Positions 52,901-61,101 of a stretch of 64,000 nt of DNA are shown piece after piece (the first letter of the stretch is position 1; each line of letters starts with the position of its first letter). Origin of the DNA: JANXSF01 sp043745195 (lineage in GTDB: Bacteria > Acidobacteriota > Terriglobia > Bryobacterales > Bryobacteraceae); the NCBI GenBank assembly GCA_043745195.1, contig JAYTTF010000077.1:1-64000 (forward strand), in the 5' to 3' direction. The position numbers and the translations under genes are program-made. A model generated the notes under the pieces. That model worked only from the letters and a program-made list of their open reading frames with translations, was not told the DNA's origin and made no database searches.

Positions 52901-53247
52901 GGCTTCAACTCGCCGAGTAGTTGCGGTTCGTACTGAAAGGGGAATGTTTCGGCGTACGGTTCAAGGAAAAAGTCAAATGGGTTGATGACAGTCATCTCCG
53001 CCACTAAGTCCACACTAAGTGAGAACACAGGGGTGGGATTTGGGAATGCCAACCGCGCCAGGAAATTACCCTGGGGATCCTGCTGCCAATTAATGAAATG
53101 ATCCTTTGGTTCAATCGTAAGTGAGTAACTGGTAATTGGCGTGCGGCAGTGCGGTGCTGGGCGCAATCGCACGGTCTGTGGCGATAGCGTTACCAGCCTG
53201 TCGTATTGGTAAACCGTTTTATGATGCAGGGCGACGCGGATGCTCAT
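49912..53247 (-). CDS. Large transglutaminase-like protein with DUF2126 domain
   Basis: 1111 residues. An N-terminal beta domain (about 1-100, SIRVALHHKTVYQYDRLVTL) is followed by a transglutaminase core: Cys in GALSGSCRDTSWLQVEVLRH (about residue 183), His in TDLHAWTEVYLPGAGWVGLD and Asp in DPTSGLFAGEGH. From about 300 to the end is DUF2126, recognisable by VRLTMGGEPTFVSIDDMDGE, DGRHTGTGGGNHLVLGGSTP and GLLELRAFEMPPHARMSLAQ. The DUF2126 part is often predicted to be related to the glutamine-synthetase/ATP-grasp amidoligase context. The gene overlaps nothing and is 17 bases upstream of the fusion gene, so it is in the operon. Confidence 0.92.
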   Translation of the reverse strand: MSIRVALHHKTVYQYDRLVTLSPQTVRLRPAPHCRTPITSYSLTIEPKDHFINWQQDPQGNFLARLAFPNPTPVFSLSVDLVAEMTVINPFDFFLEPYAETFPFQYEPQLLGELKPFLDTPPAGPRLAALLASIDRSPKHIITFLVGLNQRLQNDIQYLIRMEPGVQTSEETLGALSGSCRDTSWLQVEVLRHLGLAARFVSGYLIQLKPDLKPLEGPEGPQADFTDLHAWTEVYLPGAGWVGLDPTSGLFAGEGHIPMAATPHPQSAAPVSGLVSPCQVEFHHEMSVTRIHEDPRVTKPYTELQWQAIDKLGDSIDKELTAGDVRLTMGGEPTFVSIDDMDGEEWNTAALGESKLRIAGELLNRIRENFAPCGLLHFGQGKWYPGESLPRWAFACYWRTDGVPLWQDPQWCADPNRDYGYGEKEAQRFAEALALRLAVGPENVIAAYEDPLVYIHKESQLPVNVDPENNKLDDLEERERLRRVFSHGLGNPTGFVLPLQRGVGKDGPEWQTALWMLRARQLFLLPGDSPVGLRLPLQSLKAEPAEKVQRVWTIDPMSPAPPLSVTPSVPRSLLAWQGEFELKANPVHARQRQNLQPVPGEADELDSLVRTALTVEPREGRLCLFLPPVRSAEDYVDLIGAIEETAAKLQMPVILEGYTPPFDSRLQMIKITPDPGVIEVNIHPSHNWRELVHNTTTLYEQARQCRLGTEKFMLDGRHTGTGGGNHLVLGGSTPPNSPFLRRPDLIKSLVGYWLNHPALSYLFSGVFIGPTSQAPRIDETRADAIYELEIAFSLLNSKEETSPPWLVDRIFRNLLVDVTGNTHRAEFCIDKLYSPDSSTGRLGLLELRAFEMPPHARMSLAQQVLVRAMIAWFWQIPFEGKPIRWGTRLHDRFMLPYYVENDLGNVIAEMNKAGYAVSSDWFAPHLEFRFPVYGRVCYYGVEIELRQAIEPWYVLGEEQGAGGTARYVDSSVERLQVYVRGLTAERLTVTCNGRRLPLQPTGTHGEFVCGVRYRAWQPPHCLHPTIPVHIPLIFDLVDLSAERSLGGCTYHVAHPGGRHYDTFAVNSNEAEARRRARFFEHGHTPGPMVVPPVEINPEFPATLDLRRKPSL

Positions 53248-53260
53248 CGTTTGTACTTAA

Positions 53261-54244
53261 TCATTGAGACTGGCTCTGGCTTTGTGACTGCCGGAAAATA
53301 AAATCGCCGCGCATAGCTTCGTCAATAACATTCATTTTCCCCTGCAACCCATCAAGATATTCGTGGAGCCCACCGTTAATAACAGCATCAGTGGAAGCAT
53401 AGTCCAACTCCGATGCAAGTTGGCCCATTAACTGTTCTGAACGATATTGAAAATATCCCATGGCGGTTCCCGTTATGGCGTGTAGCGATTCATTGGCGCA
53501 GCAGATGCAATAGTGAACAGCACGAGGAAAATGGCTATCCATCACAAGAAAATCCACCACATCGCGCGGCGTAATGCGTCCATATTTCTTGCGGTACATT
53601 TCAAAACCACTGACAGATTTCAGCACCGCCGACCAATGAATATCATCCACTGGCGTACCAACATCTTGCGGAGAGGGCAGCAGCATGAAGTACTTCACGT
53701 CCAGGATGCGCGAAGTTTTGTCGGCACGTTCCAGCTTGTGGCCCAATCGCAGAAAATGCCACGCTTCGTTATGCGTCATGGTGGCATCGGTAACGCCTTG
53801 GAACAGGTGAGAACCCATCCGAAATTCCCGGAAAGCATCCAGTAATTTTTCAGGCTCAGGCATGATGTGATGCGATTGTACCCCCAGATACATGCTATTT
53901 ACCTGAGCCCACATTTCCGACGAAATTGTTTCCCGCACGGATCTCGCATTTTCCCGGGCCATTCGTAAACAGGAACAAATCGAATTAGGATTTTCAATGT
54001 CGTAAGCCAGATAGTGAATAACATTGGCTTGCGTCGCCATGCCATAGCGCTTTTCAAATTCCTCGGTCTCGCCACTGGTGTCAATCAACGGCTGCCATTG
54101 GTTAGCAGGAGCAAGCGGCAAATCCATTTGCAAATTCAAATTTACTTCAATATAGCGTGCAATGTTTTCGGCACGCTCAATATAGCGGCCCATCCAGTAA
54201 ACAGCATCCGCCACCCTGCTAAGGGATGGAAGCGATTCATTCAT
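53261..54244 (-). CDS. Alpha-E domain protein
   Basis: 327 residues from ATG 54244, whose ATGA overlaps the stop of the ATP-grasp gene; the upstream extension of the frame is inside that gene. It is all alpha-helical. The start LSRVADAVYWMGRYIERAEN followed by IARYIEVNLNLQM is the alpha-E signature, with conserved W-M-G-R-Y-x-E-R. The end is a low-complexity QSQSQSQSQ tail. Alpha-E proteins always accompany circularly permuted ATP-grasp proteins and were named for a conserved glutamate; the biochemical role is unknown. Coupling by overlap suggests a 1:1 complex with the ATP-grasp partner. Confidence 0.9.
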   Translation of the reverse strand: MNESLPSLSRVADAVYWMGRYIERAENIARYIEVNLNLQMDLPLAPANQWQPLIDTSGETEEFEKRYGMATQANVIHYLAYDIENPNSICSCLRMARENARSVRETISSEMWAQVNSMYLGVQSHHIMPEPEKLLDAFREFRMGSHLFQGVTDATMTHNEAWHFLRLGHKLERADKTSRILDVKYFMLLPSPQDVGTPVDDIHWSAVLKSVSGFEMYRKKYGRITPRDVVDFLVMDSHFPRAVHYCICCANESLHAITGTAMGYFQYRSEQLMGQLASELDYASTDAVINGGLHEYLDGLQGKMNVIDEAMRGDFIFRQSQSQSQSQ

Positions 54245-55707
54245 TGTGCGGTGTTTCCTTCCAATTCGGGTTCGTCGGCAAGAACCCACGTGTCTTTACT
54301 GCCGCCTCCCTGCGAGGAGTTCACAACCAGCGAGCCTTTGCGCAACGCCACTCTGGTTAGTCCTCCCGGAATAATACGGATATCCTTTCCGTACAAAATA
54401 TAGGGTCGAAGATCCACATGACGGCCTTCCAGTTTGTCCCCAATCAAAGTGGGAACGCGGGATAGCGCAAGCGTAGGCTGGGCAATATATTCGCGCGGGT
54501 GAGCTTGAATTCTTCGGGCGAACTCGTCCTGTTCGGCCTTTGTGGAATGCGGACCAATCAGCATGCCATAGCCACCAGCTTCGTTCGCGGCCTTCACAAC
54601 CAGCTTGTCCAAATTCTGCAATACATGTTGGCGGTCTGCATCGCGCCAGCACAAATACGTCGGAACATTGGGCAGAATAGCATCTTCGCTTAGATAGAAG
54701 CGAATCATATCCGGCACGTAAGCGTAGACAACCTTATCGTCCGCAACTCCATTGCCCGGTGCATTTGCCAATGCGACATTGCCGGCACGATAGGCCTTAA
54801 CCAGTCCCGGAACTCCCAGCATGGAATCAGCGCGGAAAGCCAGTGGGTCCAGAAAATCATCATCAATCCGGCGGTAAATAACATCAACCTTTCGTAGGCC
54901 CTTAGTAGTCAGCATCCACACCTTGTCGTCTTCCACAACCAGATCGCGACCCTCCACTAACGGCACTCCCATTTTTTGCGCCAGGAAACTGTGCTCGAAA
55001 TAAGCTGAGTTATACATGCCTGGAGTAAGCACAACCACAGCAGGTTTTTCCGACGCTCCGTTCGGCGCAATCGCCTCCAGCATTTCCAGTAGATTGCTGG
55101 GGTACTCGTCCACCGGCCTAACACGCAAACCTTCAAATACCCGCGGAAAAGTACGCTTCATTAAGTCGCGATTTTCCAGAACGTAGGAAACACCGGACGG
55201 CACGCGCAAATTGTCTTCCAGCACGTAGATCTGCCCGTCTGAGTGGCGCACCAAATCGGTTCCCGTAATGTGGCACCACACTCCAAGAGGTGGATTTAGA
55301 CCAATGCATTGCGGCCGGTAAAATATGGCCGAACGGATCACTTCATCAGGAATCACTTTATCTTTCAGTATTTTCTGATCGTGATAAATGTCATCAATGA
55401 ACAGGTTCAGCGCCCGGATTCTCTGTTTCAATCCGCGCTCAATCCAATCCCATTCTTTGGCTGGGACAATGCGCGGAATCAAGTCGAACGGGAAAATTCG
55501 TTCTGTGCCGGTGGTGTCGCCATACACGTTAAACGTGATGCCCAGTTCAATTAGCCGCCGCTCCGCCGCTTTCTGGCAGCGCTGCAATTGACCTTCTTCC
55601 AGAGCCGTAACCGATTCCAGCAAAAGGCGCGCCTCTGCCCTGGCAGCACCGGATTTGTCGAACATCTCATCATAAAATTCGCCTGTATCGTAGGCCTCCA
55701 AACGCAT
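54241..55707 (-). CDS. Circularly permuted type 2 ATP-grasp protein
   Basis: 488 residues. A strong ribosome binding site, AGGAGG, sits five bases before the ATG, marking it as the first gene of the operon. Motifs are ITFNVYGDTTGTERIFPFDL, YVLEDNLRVPSGVSYVLENR, VVVLTPGMYNSAYFEHSFLA, VDVIYRRIDDDFLDPLAFRA, KLVVKAANEAGGYGMLIGPH (glycine-rich ATP loop) and NSSQGGGSKDTWVLADEPEL. ATP-grasp enzymes activate a carboxylate as acyl phosphate and ligate it to an amine. In this family context they are predicted to make a short peptide or modify a protein. The product is unknown. Confidence 0.93.
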   Translation of the reverse strand: MRLEAYDTGEFYDEMFDKSGAARAEARLLLESVTALEEGQLQRCQKAAERRLIELGITFNVYGDTTGTERIFPFDLIPRIVPAKEWDWIERGLKQRIRALNLFIDDIYHDQKILKDKVIPDEVIRSAIFYRPQCIGLNPPLGVWCHITGTDLVRHSDGQIYVLEDNLRVPSGVSYVLENRDLMKRTFPRVFEGLRVRPVDEYPSNLLEMLEAIAPNGASEKPAVVVLTPGMYNSAYFEHSFLAQKMGVPLVEGRDLVVEDDKVWMLTTKGLRKVDVIYRRIDDDFLDPLAFRADSMLGVPGLVKAYRAGNVALANAPGNGVADDKVVYAYVPDMIRFYLSEDAILPNVPTYLCWRDADRQHVLQNLDKLVVKAANEAGGYGMLIGPHSTKAEQDEFARRIQAHPREYIAQPTLALSRVPTLIGDKLEGRHVDLRPYILYGKDIRIIPGGLTRVALRKGSLVVNSSQGGGSKDTWVLADEPELEGNTAQ

Positions 55708-55857
55708 GGAGCCCTCCTAGTGGTCTTTCGATTGTTCAAAGACTTCCTGGTCCTGACATTTCTATCTATTCTTAATATTCGCAGAAAGTAGGCGCGAATG
55801 AGTATCGAAAGATCCTATCGGGCGGATAAGGGGGGATTATTTGGAATTCAGATTTCA

Positions 55858-55886
55858 ATCAGGAGCGGCTCAGGGCCGCTCCTGAT
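55858..55886. terminator. Perfect 12-base stem-loop between two minus-strand transcription units
   Basis: ATCAGGAGCGGC and GCCGCTCCTGAT pair exactly around a 5-base loop, 11 bases downstream of the stop of the small secreted-protein gene (55897). The stem is very stable, but only a weak T content follows on the minus strand. It fits a terminator or transcript-stabilising hairpin at the end of that gene and before the ATP-grasp operon promoter. Confidence 0.6.
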
Positions 55887-55896
55887 ACTGTGTGGT

Positions 55897-56637
55897 TTAA
55901 GGGTTACGGAAGCTGGAATCAGCGACAACATTAAATATCAGGTACTCAGTGGACGCCACCATCGAGTTTAACTTTTCGGAATATTTGGCGTAAGCATCCT
56001 TCCCCATCGTATTTTCCAATCGAGTTGCTTGGCCATCCAGCTCCGACCATTTTTCCATTGGAACAGCGGAAGCGAACTCCACGCGCGATCCGCCAAATTG
56101 GACTTGACGTACACGATAAACTTTCACGTCCATTTTCTTCAGAGCAGGTAGCAGGTCGCTTTTCACAAGTGCCATGTATTGATTCTGCATACCAGGACGG
56201 ACACGCGTCCGGATCTCGCGCACCATTTTCGGGACGGGCATGTTGTTGGGAAGTGAGATGTCTGGAAGGGTCCTCTCAATGGTAGTGCGAACACTGTTGG
56301 TGCACTGGCTTCGTCGTGCGGCCAAACTGGCGGATTCAGCTGCAGTCATGCCCTTGAGAAGGATTGACTCTCCGTCGAGCTCAGCATAGCTATTCATGGG
56401 AGCAATCGTCACCACCTCGTACGGATTGCCCGTGCTGCCTCGCAGGACATAGCGGAAACCGGCTCCGCCTTTTTTGTAGGCATCAGAATATTTCTTCTGA
56501 ATCTCCAAGTATTCAGTCATTCGTTCAGGTTTTACTTGGGCGCGCGCGACACTCAATAATGGGGGGGTAGTTTGGGCGATGGCGGCTGAGGTCAGCACGG
56601 CAGCACCAAAAGCGGTCAGCAAGAGTTTTCGCATCAT
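55897..56637 (-). CDS. Secreted protein with two alpha-beta-barrel (ABM/NIPSNAP-like) repeats
   Basis: 246 residues. AGAGAGG precedes the start by about 13 bases. Signal peptide 1-21 (KLLLTAFGAAVLTSAAIAQT). The mature protein has two similar halves: PLLSVARAQVKPERMTEYLE (about 26) with PMNSYAELDGES, and KMVREIRTRVRPGMQNQYMA (about 136) with PMEKWSELDGQA. Such 'V..G....Y......P' halves are typical of dimeric alpha-beta barrel domains. No catalytic residues are evident. Monocistronic, ended by a strong hairpin. Function unknown; related acidobacterial proteins are periplasmic hypotheticals. Confidence 0.7.
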   Translation of the reverse strand: MMRKLLLTAFGAAVLTSAAIAQTTPPLLSVARAQVKPERMTEYLEIQKKYSDAYKKGGAGFRYVLRGSTGNPYEVVTIAPMNSYAELDGESILLKGMTAAESASLAARRSQCTNSVRTTIERTLPDISLPNNMPVPKMVREIRTRVRPGMQNQYMALVKSDLLPALKKMDVKVYRVRQVQFGGSRVEFASAVPMEKWSELDGQATRLENTMGKDAYAKYSEKLNSMVASTEYLIFNVVADSSFRNP

Positions 56638-56724
56638 ATGGTAGTCTATACCTCTCTATATTCTGGACCCCATCTGCTGGGCTCTCCAGTGGGCTGAAAG
56701 TGTATCACGAACCAACCTGCAAGT

Positions 56725-57204
56725 CTATAGGAATGCCTTCAGCAACCGTAACTGAGACTCCCTCATCGTTGAATGAGCATTATCCAATTCAGCGATTTTA
56801 CTTTGTAACTGGCGAAACAGTACCGTTCTTCCCACGGCCTGTTGAATCACCAGCAGTAGCTGCGCGTTGTCCCATGGCTTTTCCAAATACTGAAACAGTG
56901 CCACTTCATTGATCGCCTGGATCGCGCTGGCCTTATCGGCATGCCCTGTTAGCAGTACTCTTGCAGCTTCCGGCTGCAACCGTCGCGCATGACCAAGCAA
57001 TTGAATCCCGTTCATGCCGGGCATCATGTAATCAGAAACAACCAGATCCACAGCGTTCGCTTCCAGATATTGAACGGCCAGCGCGGGGTTCGTAAAACTC
57101 TCCACATCGTGCTCGCCTTCCATCAATAAAAGGGTGCGAATGCTGGTGAGCACCATATCTTCGTCGTCCACCAGCACTACCTTAGGTTTGCGATTCACTT
57201 CCAA
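56725..57204 (-). CDS. Stand-alone response regulator (RpfG-type receiver)
   Basis: 159 residues from a TTG at 57204 (a GTG at 57198 is an alternative), two bases after the histidine kinase stop. Receiver features: acidic pair DDED at 13-16, phosphoacceptor Asp58 in LVVSDYMMPGMNG, Thr86 in VLLTGHAD and Lys109 in YLEKPWD. The K-P-W-D form is typical of RpfG-like receivers. After the receiver there is only a short coiled-coil helix (LFRQLQSKIAELDNAHSTMR) and no DNA-binding, GGDEF or HD-GYP output. It is thus a phosphate carrier or protein-protein regulator, downstream of the kinase in the same operon. Confidence 0.9.
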   Translation of the reverse strand: MEVNRKPKVVLVDDEDMVLTSIRTLLLMEGEHDVESFTNPALAVQYLEANAVDLVVSDYMMPGMNGIQLLGHARRLQPEAARVLLTGHADKASAIQAINEVALFQYLEKPWDNAQLLLVIQQAVGRTVLFRQLQSKIAELDNAHSTMRESQLRLLKAFL

Positions 57205-57206
57205 AA

Positions 57207-57965
57207 TCAGGCTCCTTGCTTATGGTCTACCGGGATGCGAACGTGAAACGTTGAACCCTTGCCATACTCACTTTCAAATTCCACCGTACCGCCATGCACC
57301 CGCCTCACAACGTCGCCAACAATTGCCAGTCCAAGGCCGGTTCCAATACCGACAGGCTTTGTTGTGAAGGATTGTTGCAGCACTTTGGGTTTATCTTCTT
57401 CACGAATCCCACAACCAGTATCGGCCACCCAAATATGCAGACTTCCCTGCTCTAACCGGGTTCCAACTGTCACGGTACCTTCGCCTTGAATTGCATGTCC
57501 GGCGTTGGTCAACAAATTCAGCAGAACCTGTGCCAACAAACCGGGATCACATTCCACTTCCGGTAACGCGCCGAATTCAGTCCGAAACACAACACCAGTT
57601 TTGAACTCGGTCTTCACCAATTGCATCATAGATTCCACTAACTCATTCACATTCACACGTTGAAATTCGCCTCGGGCACGGGCTGCAGTTTTCAAACCCG
57701 TCACCACATCGCGTATCCGTTCACAGGCAACCTGATCCACCGCAACCAGATTCCGCAGCATCTCCAGTAGTTCTTTAACACCGCCTTCCGTTTGCCCTGC
57801 GGCCGCTTTGTCCAACTGATCAAGCAACCGTAATTCCAGTTCTGTATTGCTGGCCAAAGCCGCAGCCGGCGTGCTGAATTCGTGCGCCACATTCGCCAAC
57901 ATTTTTCCAAGCACGGCGAAACGTTGCAGTTCAATCAGTTTTTCGTCTTCCACTGCCAACATCAC
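57207..57965 (-). CDS. Soluble sensor histidine kinase without sensor domain
   Basis: 252 residues. The start (GTG 57965 or ATG 57962) overlaps the stop of the upstream cyclic-nucleotide-fold gene. There is no membrane helix and no PAS or GAF: the HisKA helix begins almost at once. H-box: VAHEFSTPAAALASNTELE (His28). N-box: VLLNLLTNAGHAIQGEG. G1: VADTGCGIREEDKPKVLQQS. G2: GIGTGLGLAIVGDVVRRVHG. All ATPase motifs are intact. Input must therefore come from a partner, most plausibly the upstream cyclic-nucleotide-fold protein or the HEAT-repeat transporter. The receiver encoded two bases downstream is the obvious target. Confidence 0.92.
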   Translation of the reverse strand: MMLAVEDEKLIELQRFAVLGKMLANVAHEFSTPAAALASNTELELRLLDQLDKAAAGQTEGGVKELLEMLRNLVAVDQVACERIRDVVTGLKTAARARGEFQRVNVNELVESMMQLVKTEFKTGVVFRTEFGALPEVECDPGLLAQVLLNLLTNAGHAIQGEGTVTVGTRLEQGSLHIWVADTGCGIREEDKPKVLQQSFTTKPVGIGTGLGLAIVGDVVRRVHGGTVEFESEYGKGSTFHVRIPVDHKQGA

Positions 57966-58381
57966 CCCACTAGCTTTCTGAAGCGCTTCACAAGGGTTGA
58001 GAACATAGCCGCGGTAATCTCCACGTTGTCCGCCAGAACCTCAAAAAAATCTTCCCGCCCAATCTTCAGCAGCCTGGTTTCCTCAAGCGTGGTGGCTGTT
58101 ACGGGCATCGGTTCGCTATCGAATAATCCCCATGCGCCAAGAACGTCGTTCTGCTTTGCTGTATGAATGGCAGATCCACCTTGGCTCAACTCAACCGATC
58201 CATCTAGAACCACGTACAGCGCATCCAGCGGTACCGAAGGCTGCAAAATTATTTTCCCTTCTGCATGCCGCACCTCTGTTGCAATCGAAGCAATCCTCGC
58301 CAATTGATCCGGGTTCAAATTCTGAAGCAAGTCCACGCCTTCCAGGGCGATCACTTTTTCAACAATATTCAGTTCGGCCAT
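57962..58381 (-). CDS. Stand-alone cyclic-nucleotide-binding-fold protein
   Basis: 139 residues, a single cNMP-type beta-roll with flanking helices and no DNA-binding domain: LDALYVVLDGSVELSQGGSA, NDVLGAWGLFDSEPMPVTAT, TRLLKIGREDFFEVLADNVE. In true cAMP/cGMP binders the phosphate cassette reads 'G-E-x-A-L...P-R-x-A'. Here it is G-A-W-G-L-F-D-S-E-P-M-P-V-T-A, without the Glu and the Arg. Cyclic nucleotide binding is therefore doubtful. It starts 10 bases after the transporter stop and overlaps the kinase gene by four, so all are one operon. It probably links transporter state to the kinase. Confidence 0.87.
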   Translation of the reverse strand: MAELNIVEKVIALEGVDLLQNLNPDQLARIASIATEVRHAEGKIILQPSVPLDALYVVLDGSVELSQGGSAIHTAKQNDVLGAWGLFDSEPMPVTATTLEETRLLKIGREDFFEVLADNVEITAAMFSTLVKRFRKLVG

Positions 58382-58391
58382 AATTTCCCTT

Positions 58392-61049
58392 TCAAACCAG
58401 CGCTACAACAGCGGCCTGCGCAACAGCAGCATTCTGCGGTCCGCTATTTTTTTGAACACGCTCGATTTCCGGCAGCACCGCTCGCAGTTTTAATTCTCCA
58501 GCAGTGGCCATTGCACAAGCCGTCAACCAAACATCGCTTGATCCAACCAGCGCTCGTACCGCAGTCTCTGTTGTCTGCGTTTCCATTCCAAAAAGTGTCT
58601 TGCCATTTTTAGCCACGCGTTCGGGAGCTTCAAACAATGGAACTATGAATCGTTTCCAATCGCGATCCAAAGTGCTGTCCAAAAACTCCACCGCCGCAGT
58701 GACTTTCTCTTGCTTACGACTCCGAACAGCTAAGTATGCGTTATACATTTCAACCGGCGGATAGCGCAACGCCAGCAGCCGGAACAGACGATCTTCAATA
58801 CGTCCCATGCGCTCCTCAATGGATTTCACTAGTAATAATGCGGCAGTACGCGGCGTTTGCTGGCCCCGCAGAGGATCCAATTTCATTCCCAAATCGAAAT
58901 ACCGTTTCGCTTCTTCACTGATCTGCTCCACCAACAATTCCTTCTTGAACTCCAACAACGGCGCCGACTCGCGCAGCCGATTCAGTGCCTTCAAGATTGC
59001 AAGGGAAAGATTGTCATCCTGAGTACCCAACGACGACATCAACACATCCACACTCTTTTGGTCGCAAATCAAACGCAACACGCGCGGAATGCGCAAGCGC
59101 GTCGTCATTGCCGCTTTCGGATCACTGAGAATATCCCCCAGCGCCCCCGCTATTTTCGGCCCAAAGCAAGCCAACGATTCCGTTGCCGCTCCACGCACCG
59201 CATGGTCATTCAGCCGACGGATCAACGCATCGAAATGCCGCCGGTCGCCAAGAACCCCTGCGGCCCGGCAACTGGCCTCCGCAACACTCTTATCCGCATC
59301 TTCCAATAATTTTCGCAGATGATCTTCATCATCACTTCCGCGAAGTTGAATGGCCAGTGCTGCCAGCGAGCGCCGTTGCGGATCACTATCGCCAGCGGCC
59401 ACGGTAGTCCATTCTGCGGTGATCAAATTGTCATCTGAGTTGGTTGCAAGATAGGCAAGCGCGGACTTCTGTTCCTGCAAATCCACTCTACTTGCAAGCA
59501 CGCCCAAGGCCTTGTCGCGTAGTCCCTCATAACGGGTGGCCGCTGCCACTTCATACACTTTCCTGCGGACTTCAGTCGCCGGTGAATCCACCAACCTATC
59601 AAGCAACGGAGCAACCTCATACTGCGCCGCCTCTGCCAGCATGCCAAGTGCATATGCCGTCTGACGCGGAGTTCCCTCGGTTAGTTGCCGCTCCAGCAAA
59701 CTGATCGTCTCCGCATCGGCCACCGTCAAGTGCACTCCAGAAAGGTCCAGTCGGCGGCTGGCAAGGCGCCTTCGAATCGTCGCGATATACTCACGGCTGG
59801 CCAGCACCGAAAGCAGAATCCACAAGACGCAAAAAAACATCACCAGCATCGCAATGTGTCTTGTGTTAGGCTGCTTCCCCGGTGCCACAAATACGGCGGA
59901 AAACCCCATTAATACCAAGCCTCCAATACCACGCCCGAATCGATCCATAAAAATGTCGACAAATGCTTTGGTTCGGTTTTTAAGATCGGACGGCAAAGGC
60001 AGGTACAGCAACTCCATACCAGTCTTATTCAGCGTGTATCGCGTACCGGCTTCCAATAAGCGGACCACTGAAGCAATCGCAAGTTGGGGAAATACAATCA
60101 AACAAAGTGACGTTGTCCCAATCACCACTGGCATGATCTGCAAAGTACCCCCAACACCCAAGTGCCTTACGATAACCGCTGTAAGAAAGAATTGCATGAC
60201 GAACGTCACCATAGTCAGGTAAACGCCAAAGAAGCTTCCCAAAAACGCCGTCAAGTCTTCTTTCTTGGGATACGCCACTTTAGCCAATGCACTGAATTGG
60301 TAATCAATTAAAACATCCACTATGAACATCAAAGTGATAATGCCCATGATTGTTTGAAGATGCTTGTGCCTTCGAATACCTTCCAGAATGTCCTTGAATT
60401 CAAACTCCTCTTCCGCCTCCGCACCCTTTGCCGCGGATAGATTCACATTTTTTAAGGACGCCACCATCAGCAATGCACCAAACGCTAACAGCACCATTAC
60501 TCCACTTGCCAATAACAGATGCCGCGTTTCAACATGCCTTGCTACCAAGGCGGTAAACTCACCTCCAAGTGCTGCTCCTACAACAGCACCCAATCCCAAC
60601 AGGCCATACAATCGCTTTGCCTCGCGCGAATCGAACACGTTCGCCGCCACCAGCCACGCCTGCGAAACAAGAATAATGCTGAACAGGCTCACCCAAATAT
60701 TCAGCACATAAAGCATCCACCCAAACTCATATTGAAGCAGCCACCAAATGGCTATTAGGCAGGCCAGTATAATTCCTGTAGACCAATAGATTGCCACTTT
60801 CAAAGAAGCCTTCACGGCAACACGCGTGTAAAGGTAAGCCAGCAGTCCGCCACAAACTGCGATCAATACGTTCAGCAGCGGCAACTTGTCAATTTCAAAT
60901 TTATTTAGAAACAGTGCGCGTGAAACCGGCTTCAAAATGTAATAGGCGAAAAGCACAAACACCATGTGCAATGCCATCAGGAAAGTGCGCGCGCCCTCTC
61001 CCGGGCGTACATCATAAACGCTTTGCCAAAAGAGTTTCACTTTGCGCAT
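58392..61049 (-). CDS. Npt-type (ATP/ADP-translocase-like) membrane protein with C-terminal HEAT repeats
   Basis: 885 residues from ATG 61049 (MRKVKLFWQSVYDVRPGEGA). An ATG at 61085 is only 16 bases from the divergent gene start and less likely. Residues 1-410 have 11-12 hydrophobic segments (TFLMALHMVFVLFAYYILKP, LYGLLGLGAVVGAALGGEF, IMGIITLMFIVDVLIDYQF). The motifs K-P-V-S-R-A-L-F and the 'RYTLNKTGMELLYLPLPSDL' block belong to Npt1/Npt2-like translocases. From about 445 to the end are HEAT-type helical pairs (ALGMLAEAAQYEVAPLLDRL, AALAIQLRGSDDEDHLRKLL). Free-living bacteria use such proteins for unknown transport or sensing. It heads the operon with the cNMP-fold protein, kinase and receiver. 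Confidence 0.85.
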   Translation of the reverse strand: MRKVKLFWQSVYDVRPGEGARTFLMALHMVFVLFAYYILKPVSRALFLNKFEIDKLPLLNVLIAVCGGLLAYLYTRVAVKASLKVAIYWSTGIILACLIAIWWLLQYEFGWMLYVLNIWVSLFSIILVSQAWLVAANVFDSREAKRLYGLLGLGAVVGAALGGEFTALVARHVETRHLLLASGVMVLLAFGALLMVASLKNVNLSAAKGAEAEEEFEFKDILEGIRRHKHLQTIMGIITLMFIVDVLIDYQFSALAKVAYPKKEDLTAFLGSFFGVYLTMVTFVMQFFLTAVIVRHLGVGGTLQIMPVVIGTTSLCLIVFPQLAIASVVRLLEAGTRYTLNKTGMELLYLPLPSDLKNRTKAFVDIFMDRFGRGIGGLVLMGFSAVFVAPGKQPNTRHIAMLVMFFCVLWILLSVLASREYIATIRRRLASRRLDLSGVHLTVADAETISLLERQLTEGTPRQTAYALGMLAEAAQYEVAPLLDRLVDSPATEVRRKVYEVAAATRYEGLRDKALGVLASRVDLQEQKSALAYLATNSDDNLITAEWTTVAAGDSDPQRRSLAALAIQLRGSDDEDHLRKLLEDADKSVAEASCRAAGVLGDRRHFDALIRRLNDHAVRGAATESLACFGPKIAGALGDILSDPKAAMTTRLRIPRVLRLICDQKSVDVLMSSLGTQDDNLSLAILKALNRLRESAPLLEFKKELLVEQISEEAKRYFDLGMKLDPLRGQQTPRTAALLLVKSIEERMGRIEDRLFRLLALRYPPVEMYNAYLAVRSRKQEKVTAAVEFLDSTLDRDWKRFIVPLFEAPERVAKNGKTLFGMETQTTETAVRALVGSSDVWLTACAMATAGELKLRAVLPEIERVQKNSGPQNAAVAQAAVVALV

Positions 61050-61101
61050 CGCTGGATAGGATACCGCACTTTGATAGCCATCCACGATACAATCCGAAGT
61101 C

